From assembly GCF_050859025.1 (NCBI RefSeq), contig NZ_CP138200.1, positions 1,984,001-2,048,000 of the forward strand: a stretch of DNA of 64,000 nucleotides, given 5' to 3'. The notes beneath the pieces are model-generated. The model saw only the letters and a program-made list of their open reading frames with translations, ran no database searches and had not been told where the DNA came from. The position numbers and the translations under genes are program-made. Shown piece after piece: positions 35,367 through 41,860 of this stretch (its first letter is position 1; each line of letters starts with the position of its first letter). The DNA comes from Wukongibacter sp050859025. GTDB lineage: Bacteria; Bacillota; Clostridia; Peptostreptococcales; Caminicellaceae.

Positions 35367-36104
35367 ATGGAATTAAGATTAAAGAAAACTTATTTCTTTG
35401 AAAAAGATTTTGGTAAAAAATTTGGAAGTTTACTTAAAGAAAATGCTATGAGTTTATCTAAGACTCAAAAATATGATATTACTATTAGATATTATTATTA
35501 CGAAATGAGTATTGAAAAAACAGTCTTTGATGAATTCAAAGAAGCAGAAAACTCAAAAGATAGGTTATATAAAGCTGTAAAAAATCAAGTGGAAGTCATT
35601 AAAACAATATTACACAAGCAAAATATAGAGTATTGTGATTTATCGATTTATGGAGAAAGGTCTTGTGAGCAACTCGATGATATTAATATTATTTTTAAAA
35701 GAAATAGAAGTAAACATACTTCTGTAGGCACAATATCTATAGTACCGAATGTAAACTATACACTAAATAATGTATCAAATATTATAAAAGATGACTTTTT
35801 AGAAATTTATGATGAAATTCCTAATAATAAATTTTTAGCAATAATATTTGGTTTGCCTGTTGAATCAGATATTAATAAAATATTTAAAACATATTCTAAT
35901 AAATTTTGGATTGGTATAAAGAAAGAAGATGAGACGATATTAAATGAGATTCGAGACAATATTGAACAACTAAACGAAATGGTGATGGCTAATGATAGCT
36001 TATTAGCAGATGCAATAAAAGAATTTAATGAGAATCTAATGTGGGAAAAAATTGAAGAAGAATTTCAAGAAAAGTACGGTAGGGATAGCATATTTAACAA
36101 ATAA
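35367..36104 (+). CDS. Phage early protein of unknown function
   Basis: The 245-residue soluble protein begins 1 nt after the previous stop, with CGGAGG inside that gene. No catalytic motif stands out. It has alternating strands in the middle (CDLSIYGERSCEQLDDINIIFKRN; LAIIFGLPVESDINKIF) and a helical end. A bidirectional terminator separates it from the leftward repressor gene. Confidence 0.6.
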   Translation: MELRLKKTYFFEKDFGKKFGSLLKENAMSLSKTQKYDITIRYYYYEMSIEKTVFDEFKEAENSKDRLYKAVKNQVEVIKTILHKQNIEYCDLSIYGERSCEQLDDINIIFKRNRSKHTSVGTISIVPNVNYTLNNVSNIIKDDFLEIYDEIPNNKFLAIIFGLPVESDINKIFKTYSNKFWIGIKKEDETILNEIRDNIEQLNEMVMANDSLLADAIKEFNENLMWEKIEEEFQEKYGRDSIFNK

Positions 36105-36246
36105 GGTAACAAAAATCTATTAATATCTAAGCTTAGATCGATTCTAATTGCTCTAACAATAGGTGTGTGTTGCCCCTATCTATTTGCAAAAAACTCACAT
36201 TTCAACTCTAATTTAAGCTATCATAAAATTACCCCTACCTAATCTA

Positions 36247-36284
36247 AATACAACGCTTAGAAACGATTCTGAGCGTTGTATTTT
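36247..36284. terminator. Bidirectional terminator
   Basis: An 11-bp stem AATACAACGCT/AGCGTTGTATT lies between convergent genes. Confidence 0.8.
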
Positions 36285-36311
36285 GCTATCTTAGTAATGA
36301 GTTATTATAGC

Positions 36312-36530
36312 CTAGTCTTGTTTTTTCTTCCATTCGATTTCATATCCTAGTACGTCAGCTATTTCCTTAACTTCACGATATTTAATAGTGCCTCTAGTAA
36401 GTTTGTTAGAAAGATTTGACAAACTATCATTTTTACCATACTTTTCATTAATCATTTCTACTAATTTTTTCATTTCTATACCTTCAGTTGCTACATATGC
36501 TTTAACTTCATTTCTTATTTCATTGCTCAT
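36312..36530 (-). CDS. Small phage helix-turn-helix repressor (DUF6471-like)
   Basis: The 72-residue protein is the only leftward gene of the prophage. It forms a compact helix-turn-helix (EMKKLVEMINEKYGKNDSLSNLSNKLTRGTIKYREVKEIADVLGYEIEW), like small LLM-type/DUF6471 phage DNA-binding proteins. It lies opposite an operator region with three related palindromes, which it is expected to bind. AGGAGG precedes the ATG. It probably acts as a Cro- or CI-like switch protein. Confidence 0.75.
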   Translation of the reverse strand: MSNEIRNEVKAYVATEGIEMKKLVEMINEKYGKNDSLSNLSNKLTRGTIKYREVKEIADVLGYEIEWKKKQD

Positions 36531-36550
36531 GAAGCCACCTCCTATGCAAT

Positions 36551-36650
36551 ATTATACTATAAAGTATAATGTTTTTCAATATAATAAATTATTTCACTAA
36601 AAACGCTTGATTTATTTTACTCTATAGTGTAATATTATATTATAAAGTAA
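36551..36650. promoter_or_regulatory. Divergent operator region with three related palindromes
   Basis: O1 is ATTATACTATAAAGTATAAT (36551-36570, a near-perfect palindrome around four central bases). O2 is TTACTCTATAGTGTAA (36617-36632) and O3 is TTATATTATAAAGTAA (36635-36650). They share the core A(C/T)TATA(A/G)AGTA on one strand. O1 lies next to the repressor gene and O2/O3 next to the rightward gene. Confidence 0.75.
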
Positions 36651-36684
36651 AAACAAACCACACAAATCAAGAGGAGGTAAAAAC

Positions 36685-36960
36685 ATAAACAAACTAACCA
36701 TTATAAGCAAGCTTCAGGAACTCAACTTTTTTCTAAAACAAAATCTAGAAAGTGCTAAAAAATCTTTAGCGTTTTGGCAAAGCCAAGATGATGAGGAAAA
36801 AGAAAAGATGATTGAAATAGTATCAAGTAGCCTAAAAAGGTTAGAGCATGAAGTTAGAGAAAATGAAGAAATAATTGAGCAACTTAGAGACGAAATCTAC
36901 ACAAATAATTATTTTAAAACAAATAACAAAAGAGGAGGGAATTGTAATGAAAAAAAATGA
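36685..36960 (+). CDS. Small coiled-coil protein with apparent AUA start
   Basis: An open frame of 91 codons runs from ATA at 36685 to TGA at 36960. GAGGAGG (36671-36677) is 7 nt before the ATA, with no ATG, GTG or TTG nearby. It reads NKLTIISKLQELNFFLKQNL, then a long charged helix (EIVSSSLKRLEHEVRENEEIIEQLRDEI). Its last 14 nt overlap the next gene. The start codon is unusual, but the site, the open frame and the operator just upstream support a real gene. Confidence 0.6.
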   Translation: MNKLTIISKLQELNFFLKQNLESAKKSLAFWQSQDDEEKEKMIEIVSSSLKRLEHEVRENEEIIEQLRDEIYTNNYFKTNNKRGGNCNEKK

Positions 36961-37366
36961 AATTTTGAAGGTGTTAGAAGAAAGCAGTAACGGTTGTTTC
37001 CACAAAGGGCATGTAAAGTGGTTAGAAATGTTGATACAAGACAATGCAGACCTAGAAATATTTTCTAGTATATTAGACCAAAACAGAGGAGCGGCAGGAA
37101 TAGCAATAATACAATTTAGAAGGTTTTTAAGTGAACATTGCAACAGAGGTTACGTTACATTAGAACAATTAAAAAATGCTCTATACACCAGAGATTATTC
37201 GAGTTTAAAGGGTCAATTAGAAGAGTTGTTTCTTGAGCCTATTTGTTACTCTCATAAGCAATTAGAGAAGCAATTTACTAAGATTAGCTTAGAAAAACTG
37301 TATAAATTACATATGCAAGACAGAGGGGCTAGATTTTTAAAGATTAAACAGTTTGCATATGTATAA
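36947..37366 (+). CDS. Phage protein of unknown function
   Basis: The 139-residue soluble protein starts at ATG 36947 after GAGGAGGG, overlapping the preceding gene by 14 nt, which suggests translational coupling. It has a repeated helical look (EILKVLEESSNGCFHKGHVKWLEMLIQDN). I recognise no family. A longer frame from 36875 is not supported by a ribosome binding site. Confidence 0.65.
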   Translation: MKKNEILKVLEESSNGCFHKGHVKWLEMLIQDNADLEIFSSILDQNRGAAGIAIIQFRRFLSEHCNRGYVTLEQLKNALYTRDYSSLKGQLEELFLEPICYSHKQLEKQFTKISLEKLYKLHMQDRGARFLKIKQFAYV

Positions 37367-37421
37367 AAACTAGCGTCATCTTATAAAACAAATGACTGCT
37401 TAAATTAAGCAGTCCAGAGAC

Positions 37422-37440
37422 AAACAATAAATATAATTAG
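37422..37440 (+). repeat. Shared 19-mer, copy 1
   Basis: AAACAATAAATATAATTAG is identical to the sequence at 41826-41844 upstream of the RNA polymerase gene. It contains TATAAT. Confidence 0.8.
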
Positions 37441-37448
37441 AAATAATA

Positions 37449-37477
37449 TTGACAATGTCAAAAATTTACTATATACT
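37449..37477 (+). promoter_or_regulatory. Strong promoter with palindromic -35 region
   Basis: TTGACA and TATACT are 17 nt apart. The palindrome TTGACAATGTCAA covers the -35 box and is a likely operator. Confidence 0.8.
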
Positions 37478-37490
37478 TAAATTACATTTG

Positions 37491-37506
37491 ATAAATAAAA
37501 TAACAA
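37491..37506 (+). repeat. 16-bp element R1
   Basis: ATAAATAAAATAACAA, the first of four identical copies, lies between the promoter and the ribosome binding site of the gene at 37523. Confidence 0.85.
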
Positions 37507-37522
37507 CGAGGAGGTGAGACAG

Positions 37523-38443
37523 GTGGCTAATAGATTGAAAGAAAGTTTTTTAAGTCAAGAAATCTATAGTCTTGCGACAAGAAAAATTATGTCATTTGTA
37601 TTATTGGGAGAAAAAACAAAAGTTTTAGAAGATAAATACAATAAAGATTTATGTTTGTTTAACTTGTATGAGTTAAAAGAATTATTAAGTAGTTTTGAGT
37701 CTAGAAGTAAGGATTCTTTGAGAAGTAAAAGAACTATAGTTGGTAAATATATTAATTATGCAATAGACAAAGGCCATATTAAAACAAATAAAAACTTTAT
37801 AGATGACATAACTGAAGAAGATTTAGATAATTTAATATATAAAATAGCAGCCAAAGATAAATTCATTTCAAAAGAAGAACTTGAAGATATATGCAATGTT
37901 TGTGTAAATTGGCAAGACGAAGTAATTTTTAGACTTCTCTTTGAAGGAATTAAAGGTGAAAAGTTAAGTGAATTAATTAATCTTAAAGTATCTGATGTAG
38001 ACATGAATAATAATATAATCAGAATCTCCGAAGGAAATAAAAGAGAAATTAAAGTCTTACCATCCACTATAGACTCAGTAAATTTTGCAATTAAACAAAA
38101 TGAATACGAGAACTATATTACATCTACAGGTTCTAGAGTAAAAGTGCGAAGATTACATGACACTGGGTATGTAATGAAAAAATCAAGTCGTGTTGGTGAG
38201 GCTAAGATAGGCTATCAAACGATATTAGGAAGATTCAAAAAAGTTAGAGCCGAAGCAGGTTATCCATATATGACTATTGAAACCGTTTGGTGGAGTGGTA
38301 TATTCCATTATGCTAGAAAAATTATTGACGATAATGGAAAGCTAACAGACAATAATTATGATGAGATTATAAAAAGATTTGGATGCTCAACACAACGTAC
38401 ATATAAGTTTAGGGTAATAAATGCAATAAAAGATAATGTGTAA
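37523..38443 (+). CDS. Recombinase-fold regulator, MrpR/YopP-like
   Basis: The 306-residue protein has a core-binding-like domain (about 1-105) and a recombinase-type C-terminal domain (ISKEELEDICNVCVNWQDEVIFRLLFEGIKGEKLSELINLKVSDVDMNNNIIRI). The Arg box reads EGIKGEKLSEL, with no TGxRxxE, and neither an HxxR nor an LGH box is present, so it should not recombine DNA. SPbeta encodes two proteins of this type (YopP, and the repressor MrpR/YopR). GAGGAGG sets the GTG at 37523. Identical 16-bp elements lie once upstream and three times downstream, which suggests autoregulation. Confidence 0.7.
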   Translation: MANRLKESFLSQEIYSLATRKIMSFVLLGEKTKVLEDKYNKDLCLFNLYELKELLSSFESRSKDSLRSKRTIVGKYINYAIDKGHIKTNKNFIDDITEEDLDNLIYKIAAKDKFISKEELEDICNVCVNWQDEVIFRLLFEGIKGEKLSELINLKVSDVDMNNNIIRISEGNKREIKVLPSTIDSVNFAIKQNEYENYITSTGSRVKVRRLHDTGYVMKKSSRVGEAKIGYQTILGRFKKVRAEAGYPYMTIETVWWSGIFHYARKIIDDNGKLTDNNYDEIIKRFGCSTQRTYKFRVINAIKDNV

Positions 38444-38468
38444 AATGGAAAAATAGACCAAAATAAGG

Positions 38469-38498
38469 TTTGACAATTAATGAATGCAATGATAATCT
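38469..38498 (+). promoter_or_regulatory. Promoter upstream of the R2-R4 leader
   Basis: TTGACA followed after 18 nt by TAATCT (or after 16 nt by GATAAT). Confidence 0.55.
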
Positions 38499-38540
38499 AT
38501 AGACAGATAGCGAGGTGCTTTTTTCAAAAAGTAAGATTTA

Positions 38541-38638
38541 ATAAATAAAATAACAATGGGATTACTTTTATTAGGATGAGTAATCTCAGTAAATCAAAAT
38601 TTAATAAATAAAATAACAAATAATAAATAAAATAACAA
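38541..38638 (+). repeat. 16-bp elements R2, R3 and R4 with intervening hairpin
   Basis: ATAAATAAAATAACAA occurs at 38541-38556, 38604-38619 and 38623-38638, identical to R1 at 37491. Between R2 and R3 the arms GATTACT and AGTAATC form a perfect 7-bp hairpin. The leader from 38444 to 38811 otherwise holds only short frames. Confidence 0.85.
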
Positions 38639-38654
38639 AGGAAGGTGAGAGCCT

Positions 38655-38687
38655 ATGTGGATACTACCAAAGGCTAGGGGTACATAA
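38655..38687 (+). other. Ten-codon mini-ORF inside a hairpin
   Basis: ATG at 38655 after GGAAGGTGAG encodes MWILPKARGT and a stop. The frame lies within an AGCCT/AGGCT hairpin followed by a T-run, so it may be a leader peptide with attenuation. It has no signal sequence. Coding is unproven. Confidence 0.3.
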
Positions 38688-38741
38688 TTTTTTTAGTATA
38701 TTATTATATATTAAATACAATAAAAAAAGAAAGGTTAAGAA

Positions 38742-38843
38742 TTGGATACACTGTTAACGTCGAAAATGACGAAAACTCGTCGCAAAGTACGAGTAAAAAT
38801 AATGGGGGATAATGATGAAAAATTGCTTAACAAAATATGCTGA
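38742..38843 (+). CDS. Possible 33-residue basic peptide
   Basis: A TTG at 38742 after AAAGG starts MDTLLTSKMTKTRRKVRVKI and ends at 38843, overlapping the start of the metalloprotease gene by 32 nt. The basic composition and overlap are compatible with a coupled small gene, but support is weak. Confidence 0.3.
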   Translation: MDTLLTSKMTKTRRKVRVKIMGDNDEKLLNKIC

Positions 38844-39744
38844 GAGAACATTTAAAAAGTTGAGACAAAATCTATTAAATACTGTATTAAAGCAAGAAAT
38901 GGAAAAAATGAGGAAACAAATATTTCCTTGGAAAAGACGAAAGTTGTTAAATTATAACATAAAGATTAAAGAAGCTAAGTTAGATTGGCAGACTTTAGGG
39001 CAATATGAGAATAATAGAGACAAAAACAAATATAATTACACCCATACTATACTAATACAAAAAAGTTTTGTATATGCAGTAAATAAGCTACCGTTTAAGT
39101 CTCTAAGAAAAAGAAGGCTAAAACAACTTAGAAAAGTGATTCAGCACGAATTATGTCACGCTTTTGTGTATGAGAGATATGAATGTGTTTATAGTAATTT
39201 AAGTGGAAAAAATGCAGATGCAAGCCCGATTTTCTTAGCTGTATTAACTTTTGTAGACGGTATTAGCAACTATGACTTTATTAATTTCTTTGAAGAATCT
39301 GAATTATACAATACAGTTAAGAAATTTAAGAAGTTTGAGGAATTAGATAACTATTTATTTGACTTGCTTTACGAATACAATCAAGTTGCACAGCTACTAA
39401 AAGAAGAATCTAATGTGGAGGAATTTACAAAGTTGAAAATCAATAATTACAATCTAATTCAAAACAAATTTGAGTTTGCATCTAGAACACCAGGCTTAGA
39501 GAAAAATTTTTCTATGGAAAGCAAGACGGTTATGACGGATACAAATGGTAGATTAAGAAATACAAATATATTATCTAATACATTTAGAATTGGATTTAAT
39601 GTAATGCCAGAGGATATTGAGCGTTTGTATTATCGAAAGAAATATAAACAAGGTAGATACTACAACAATACTAAATGTGCTTATGTTGTTTACAATAAGA
39701 ATAATTTAAGGAAAATTTATGAAAAAGAGGATAAGAACTATTAA
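38812..39744 (+). CDS. SprT-like zinc metalloprotease-fold phage protein
   Basis: The 310-residue protein has a basic N-terminus and the zinc motif HELCH in LRKVIQHELCHAFVYERYECV near residues 100-121, as in SprT/Spartan-type proteins (HExxH). The third ligand cannot be assigned with confidence. SprT proteins often have a zinc ribbon at the end; none is obvious here. In a phage early region it might clear DNA-protein crosslinks or a host regulator, which is inference. GGGGG precedes the ATG. Confidence 0.7.
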   Translation: MMKNCLTKYAERTFKKLRQNLLNTVLKQEMEKMRKQIFPWKRRKLLNYNIKIKEAKLDWQTLGQYENNRDKNKYNYTHTILIQKSFVYAVNKLPFKSLRKRRLKQLRKVIQHELCHAFVYERYECVYSNLSGKNADASPIFLAVLTFVDGISNYDFINFFEESELYNTVKKFKKFEELDNYLFDLLYEYNQVAQLLKEESNVEEFTKLKINNYNLIQNKFEFASRTPGLEKNFSMESKTVMTDTNGRLRNTNILSNTFRIGFNVMPEDIERLYYRKKYKQGRYYNNTKCAYVVYNKNNLRKIYEKEDKNY

Positions 39745-39884
39745 TTTATTAGCTGAGCGAAATTTTCCGTTGAGTGATTAGACGTTCACAATTTTGAGAA
39801 CGTTCCCTTTGTAGGGGATATCTCCATTTCTTTTTTAAGGGTAATCGAAGTTTGATAATTGATAACAAGGGAGGAATAAATTAT

Positions 39885-40664
39885 ATGAAACCAAAAGAAC
39901 TTAAAATAATTAGAAAATTTAACAAAACTCGAAAACAAATTGAGGATATGATAATGACTTCTGTTGTAGAGAAAATAGCAGAATACTGCGATAAGAAGGC
40001 ATATAAACAATATGAAAGGATTCTAGATATTAATAAGATGTTAGTTGATATATTGGATAGCCTTGATACAATAGAATACTTTGAGAAAAGTATTGATAGG
40101 TTTAGTAAAACAATCGATGAATATGAGTTAGCACTTAAAGAGTTTGATATCTATTTTAGAAGTGGTTCACAGTATTCAAATGAAATAATGAGCATAATTA
40201 AGGAAAATATCAAGGAAGAGTTGGAGGAGTTACATATAATGATCGATGCGTCTTATTATATAAACTGTCAGAAAACAGCTAGTAAGCTACAGTTTAGTGT
40301 GAAGCAGCTACTAGATATAATAACATATTTCGCTAATAGAGCTGTTAACGAGACAATTAGACCATATAAGGATTCATTAAATGAGTATAGTAGAGATATC
40401 AACAATAGGATAATTGAGAAATCAGCGTTGTTAAAGAGATTGATATTAGAGGCGAAAGATGAGTCTAAGAATCCTAAATTGATTAAGATATTAGATACTA
40501 GAAGGATGGACTTATATATGAAGGAAAAAGGATTTGAACCTATTAGACAAGGTAAAACAAGTCATAAAATATATAAGAATAATGAAGGTAAGAGTATTCC
40601 TGTACCACAACATTCTAAGCTACATAGGGGATTATCTTATACAATACAGAAGCAAGCTTTGTAG
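39885..40664 (+). CDS. Helical phage protein with C-terminal HicA-like domain
   Basis: The 259-residue protein starts at ATG 39885 after GGGAGG. Residues 1-190 are long charged helices. The last 55 residues read like a HicA mRNA-interferase fold: RRMDLYMKEKGFEPIRQGKTSHKIYKNNEGKSIPVPQHSKLHRGLSYTIQKQ, including the His of the SH(K/H)IY strand that is catalytic in HicA. No HicB antitoxin gene is adjacent. It may be an RNA-binding or RNA-cutting phage effector, or just a reuse of the dsRNA-binding fold. Confidence 0.65.
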   Translation: MKPKELKIIRKFNKTRKQIEDMIMTSVVEKIAEYCDKKAYKQYERILDINKMLVDILDSLDTIEYFEKSIDRFSKTIDEYELALKEFDIYFRSGSQYSNEIMSIIKENIKEELEELHIMIDASYYINCQKTASKLQFSVKQLLDIITYFANRAVNETIRPYKDSLNEYSRDINNRIIEKSALLKRLILEAKDESKNPKLIKILDTRRMDLYMKEKGFEPIRQGKTSHKIYKNNEGKSIPVPQHSKLHRGLSYTIQKQAL

Positions 40665-40699
40665 ATAGAAATAATTAAATAGCAGCAAAACCCAAAAAT

Positions 40700-40736
40700 T
40701 AAGAAGGGTGAGCTTCTATGCCTCTTCTTTTTGTAC
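40700..40736 (+). terminator. Possible terminator before the replication gene
   Basis: AAGAAGGG pairs imperfectly with CCTCTTCTT and TTTTT follows. A seven-codon frame starting at ATG 40719 lies inside it. Confidence 0.4.
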
Positions 40737-40797
40737 CTTAAATATTGGTATCGGGGATTAGAAAATAATAAATTAAAAATTTTAGGGGGAATGTTTA

Positions 40798-41514
40798 TTG
40801 AAGAAAAAATGGGTAAAGGTATATAACGCCTGGTTCGATGAGAAATTGTCTGATGAAACCACATTAATAAGTAAAATCGGAACAGATGGATTCACATTAT
40901 GGTTTCATCTGATGGCAAGACAAGATGGAAGAAGAGATGTACCAATTCAAATTAGAGCAATTCATCGAGAACTAGGCAAAATTTATAGCTTTAAGAAAAA
41001 TGCGACTATCAGAAAAGTCTTATTACGTTTAAAAAGCAAAAAGTTAATAGAATGTGAGGATTTATATGATAAAACAAGACCCACTGATCTAATTTATATA
41101 AAAGTCAATGAGTTTTTTAAGAAACCTGCTTCGAAAGGATTTAGTCCAATAAGTGTGGATTTATTCTTTGATTATATAGAAAAATGGGGCCATATAGCTT
41201 TTACTGGATATTGTTATTTATATAAAAATCATAATATTGAATATGGAAATCAAGATTGTAGCAATCATGGGTTTGCTAATCCAAATGAAAATACAATTGC
41301 CAGAGTATTAGGATATAGGTCTAGACAATGTATAGCTGAACATTTGAAACGTATACCTAAGAAGATAATTACTGTAGAACCTCAAAAACCTGAGTACTAC
41401 ATAAATGAGTTTGGAGAAGAAGATATTAGATATTATGCGCATCATTATAAAGTACATCCCAAATATGACTCAGGTAACAAGTACTATATACCATTTGATG
41501 AAGCGAGTTAAGAC
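40798..41514 (+). CDS. Winged-helix replication initiator-like protein
   Basis: The product of about 237 residues begins with KKWVKVYNAWFDEKLSDETTLISKIGTDGFTLWFHLMARQDG, a pattern of RepA/DnaD-like winged-helix replication proteins of phages and plasmids. A second helix-turn-helix follows (NENTIARVLGYRSRQCIAEHLKRIPKKII). AGGGGGA sets the TTG at 40798. Directly downstream are two tandem repeat arrays that look like iterons, which supports a role in origin recognition. The family is inferred from pattern, not from a search. Confidence 0.65.
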
Positions 41515-41551
41515 GTTGTTGAAACCCTGATAAGTAGCGACTGTTAATGAA

Positions 41552-41643
41552 AAGTAAATAGTATAACTTTTCGTTTTCACAAGAAGTAAACAAATATACT
41601 TTTGATTTCAAGGTGGTGTAAATAGTGTAACTTTTCATATTGA
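41552..41643. repeat. Iteron array 1 (three 28-bp repeats, 32-bp period)
   Basis: Three related units start at 41552 (AAGTAAATAGTATAACTTTT), 41584 (AAGTAAACAAATATACTTTT) and 41616 (GTGTAAATAGTGTAACTTTT). The step is exactly 32 bp, about three helical turns. Confidence 0.8.
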
Positions 41644-41681
41644 ATAGGTGTAATTAATTAACCATGACGTTAACACAATAA

Positions 41682-41757
41682 AGATTAGACTTAATAATAT
41701 AGATTAGATTTAATTATATAGATTAGAATTATTAATAAATATTAGAATTATGGTTAT
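41682..41757. repeat. Iteron array 2 (four ~19-bp AT-rich repeats)
   Basis: Units start at 41682 (AGATTAGACTTAATAATAT), 41701 (AGATTAGATTTAATTATAT), 41720 (AGATTAGAATTATTAATAAA) and about 41740 (ATTAGAATTATGG). With array 1 they make an AT-rich candidate origin of replication. Confidence 0.8.
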
Positions 41758-41758
41758 A

Positions 41759-41780
41759 TGTTTGCTTTAACAAGCAAAAC
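41759..41780 (+). terminator. Hairpin after the iterons
   Basis: TTTGCTT/AAGCAAA with a four-nt loop; a T-run begins about 10 nt later. It could end transcription through the origin. Confidence 0.45.
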
Positions 41781-41825
41781 ATGATGGGATTTTTTATACT
41801 ATTTATTTATTGCTGTTATTACTAT

Positions 41826-41844
41826 AAACAATAAATATAATTAG
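41826..41844 (+). promoter_or_regulatory. Shared 19-mer, copy 2, upstream of the RNA polymerase gene
   Basis: AAACAATAAATATAATTAG is identical to 37422-37440. It includes a TATAAT box but has no good -35 box at 17 nt, which suggests an activator or a special promoter class. Confidence 0.6.
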
Positions 41845-41860
41845 GAATTACGAAAGGGGA

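Noticed and set aside
35367..36104. A toxin-antitoxin pair formed with the small gene at 35144
   Set aside because: One partner is a membrane protein and neither shows toxin or antitoxin motifs.
37491..38638. A CRISPR array
   Set aside because: The four identical 16-mers are too short and unevenly spaced, there are no cas genes, and they flank a gene.
38655..38687. An arbitrium (AimP-type) signal gene
   Set aside because: Only ten codons, no secretion signal and no AimR-like receptor gene in the window; kept only as a possible leader peptide.
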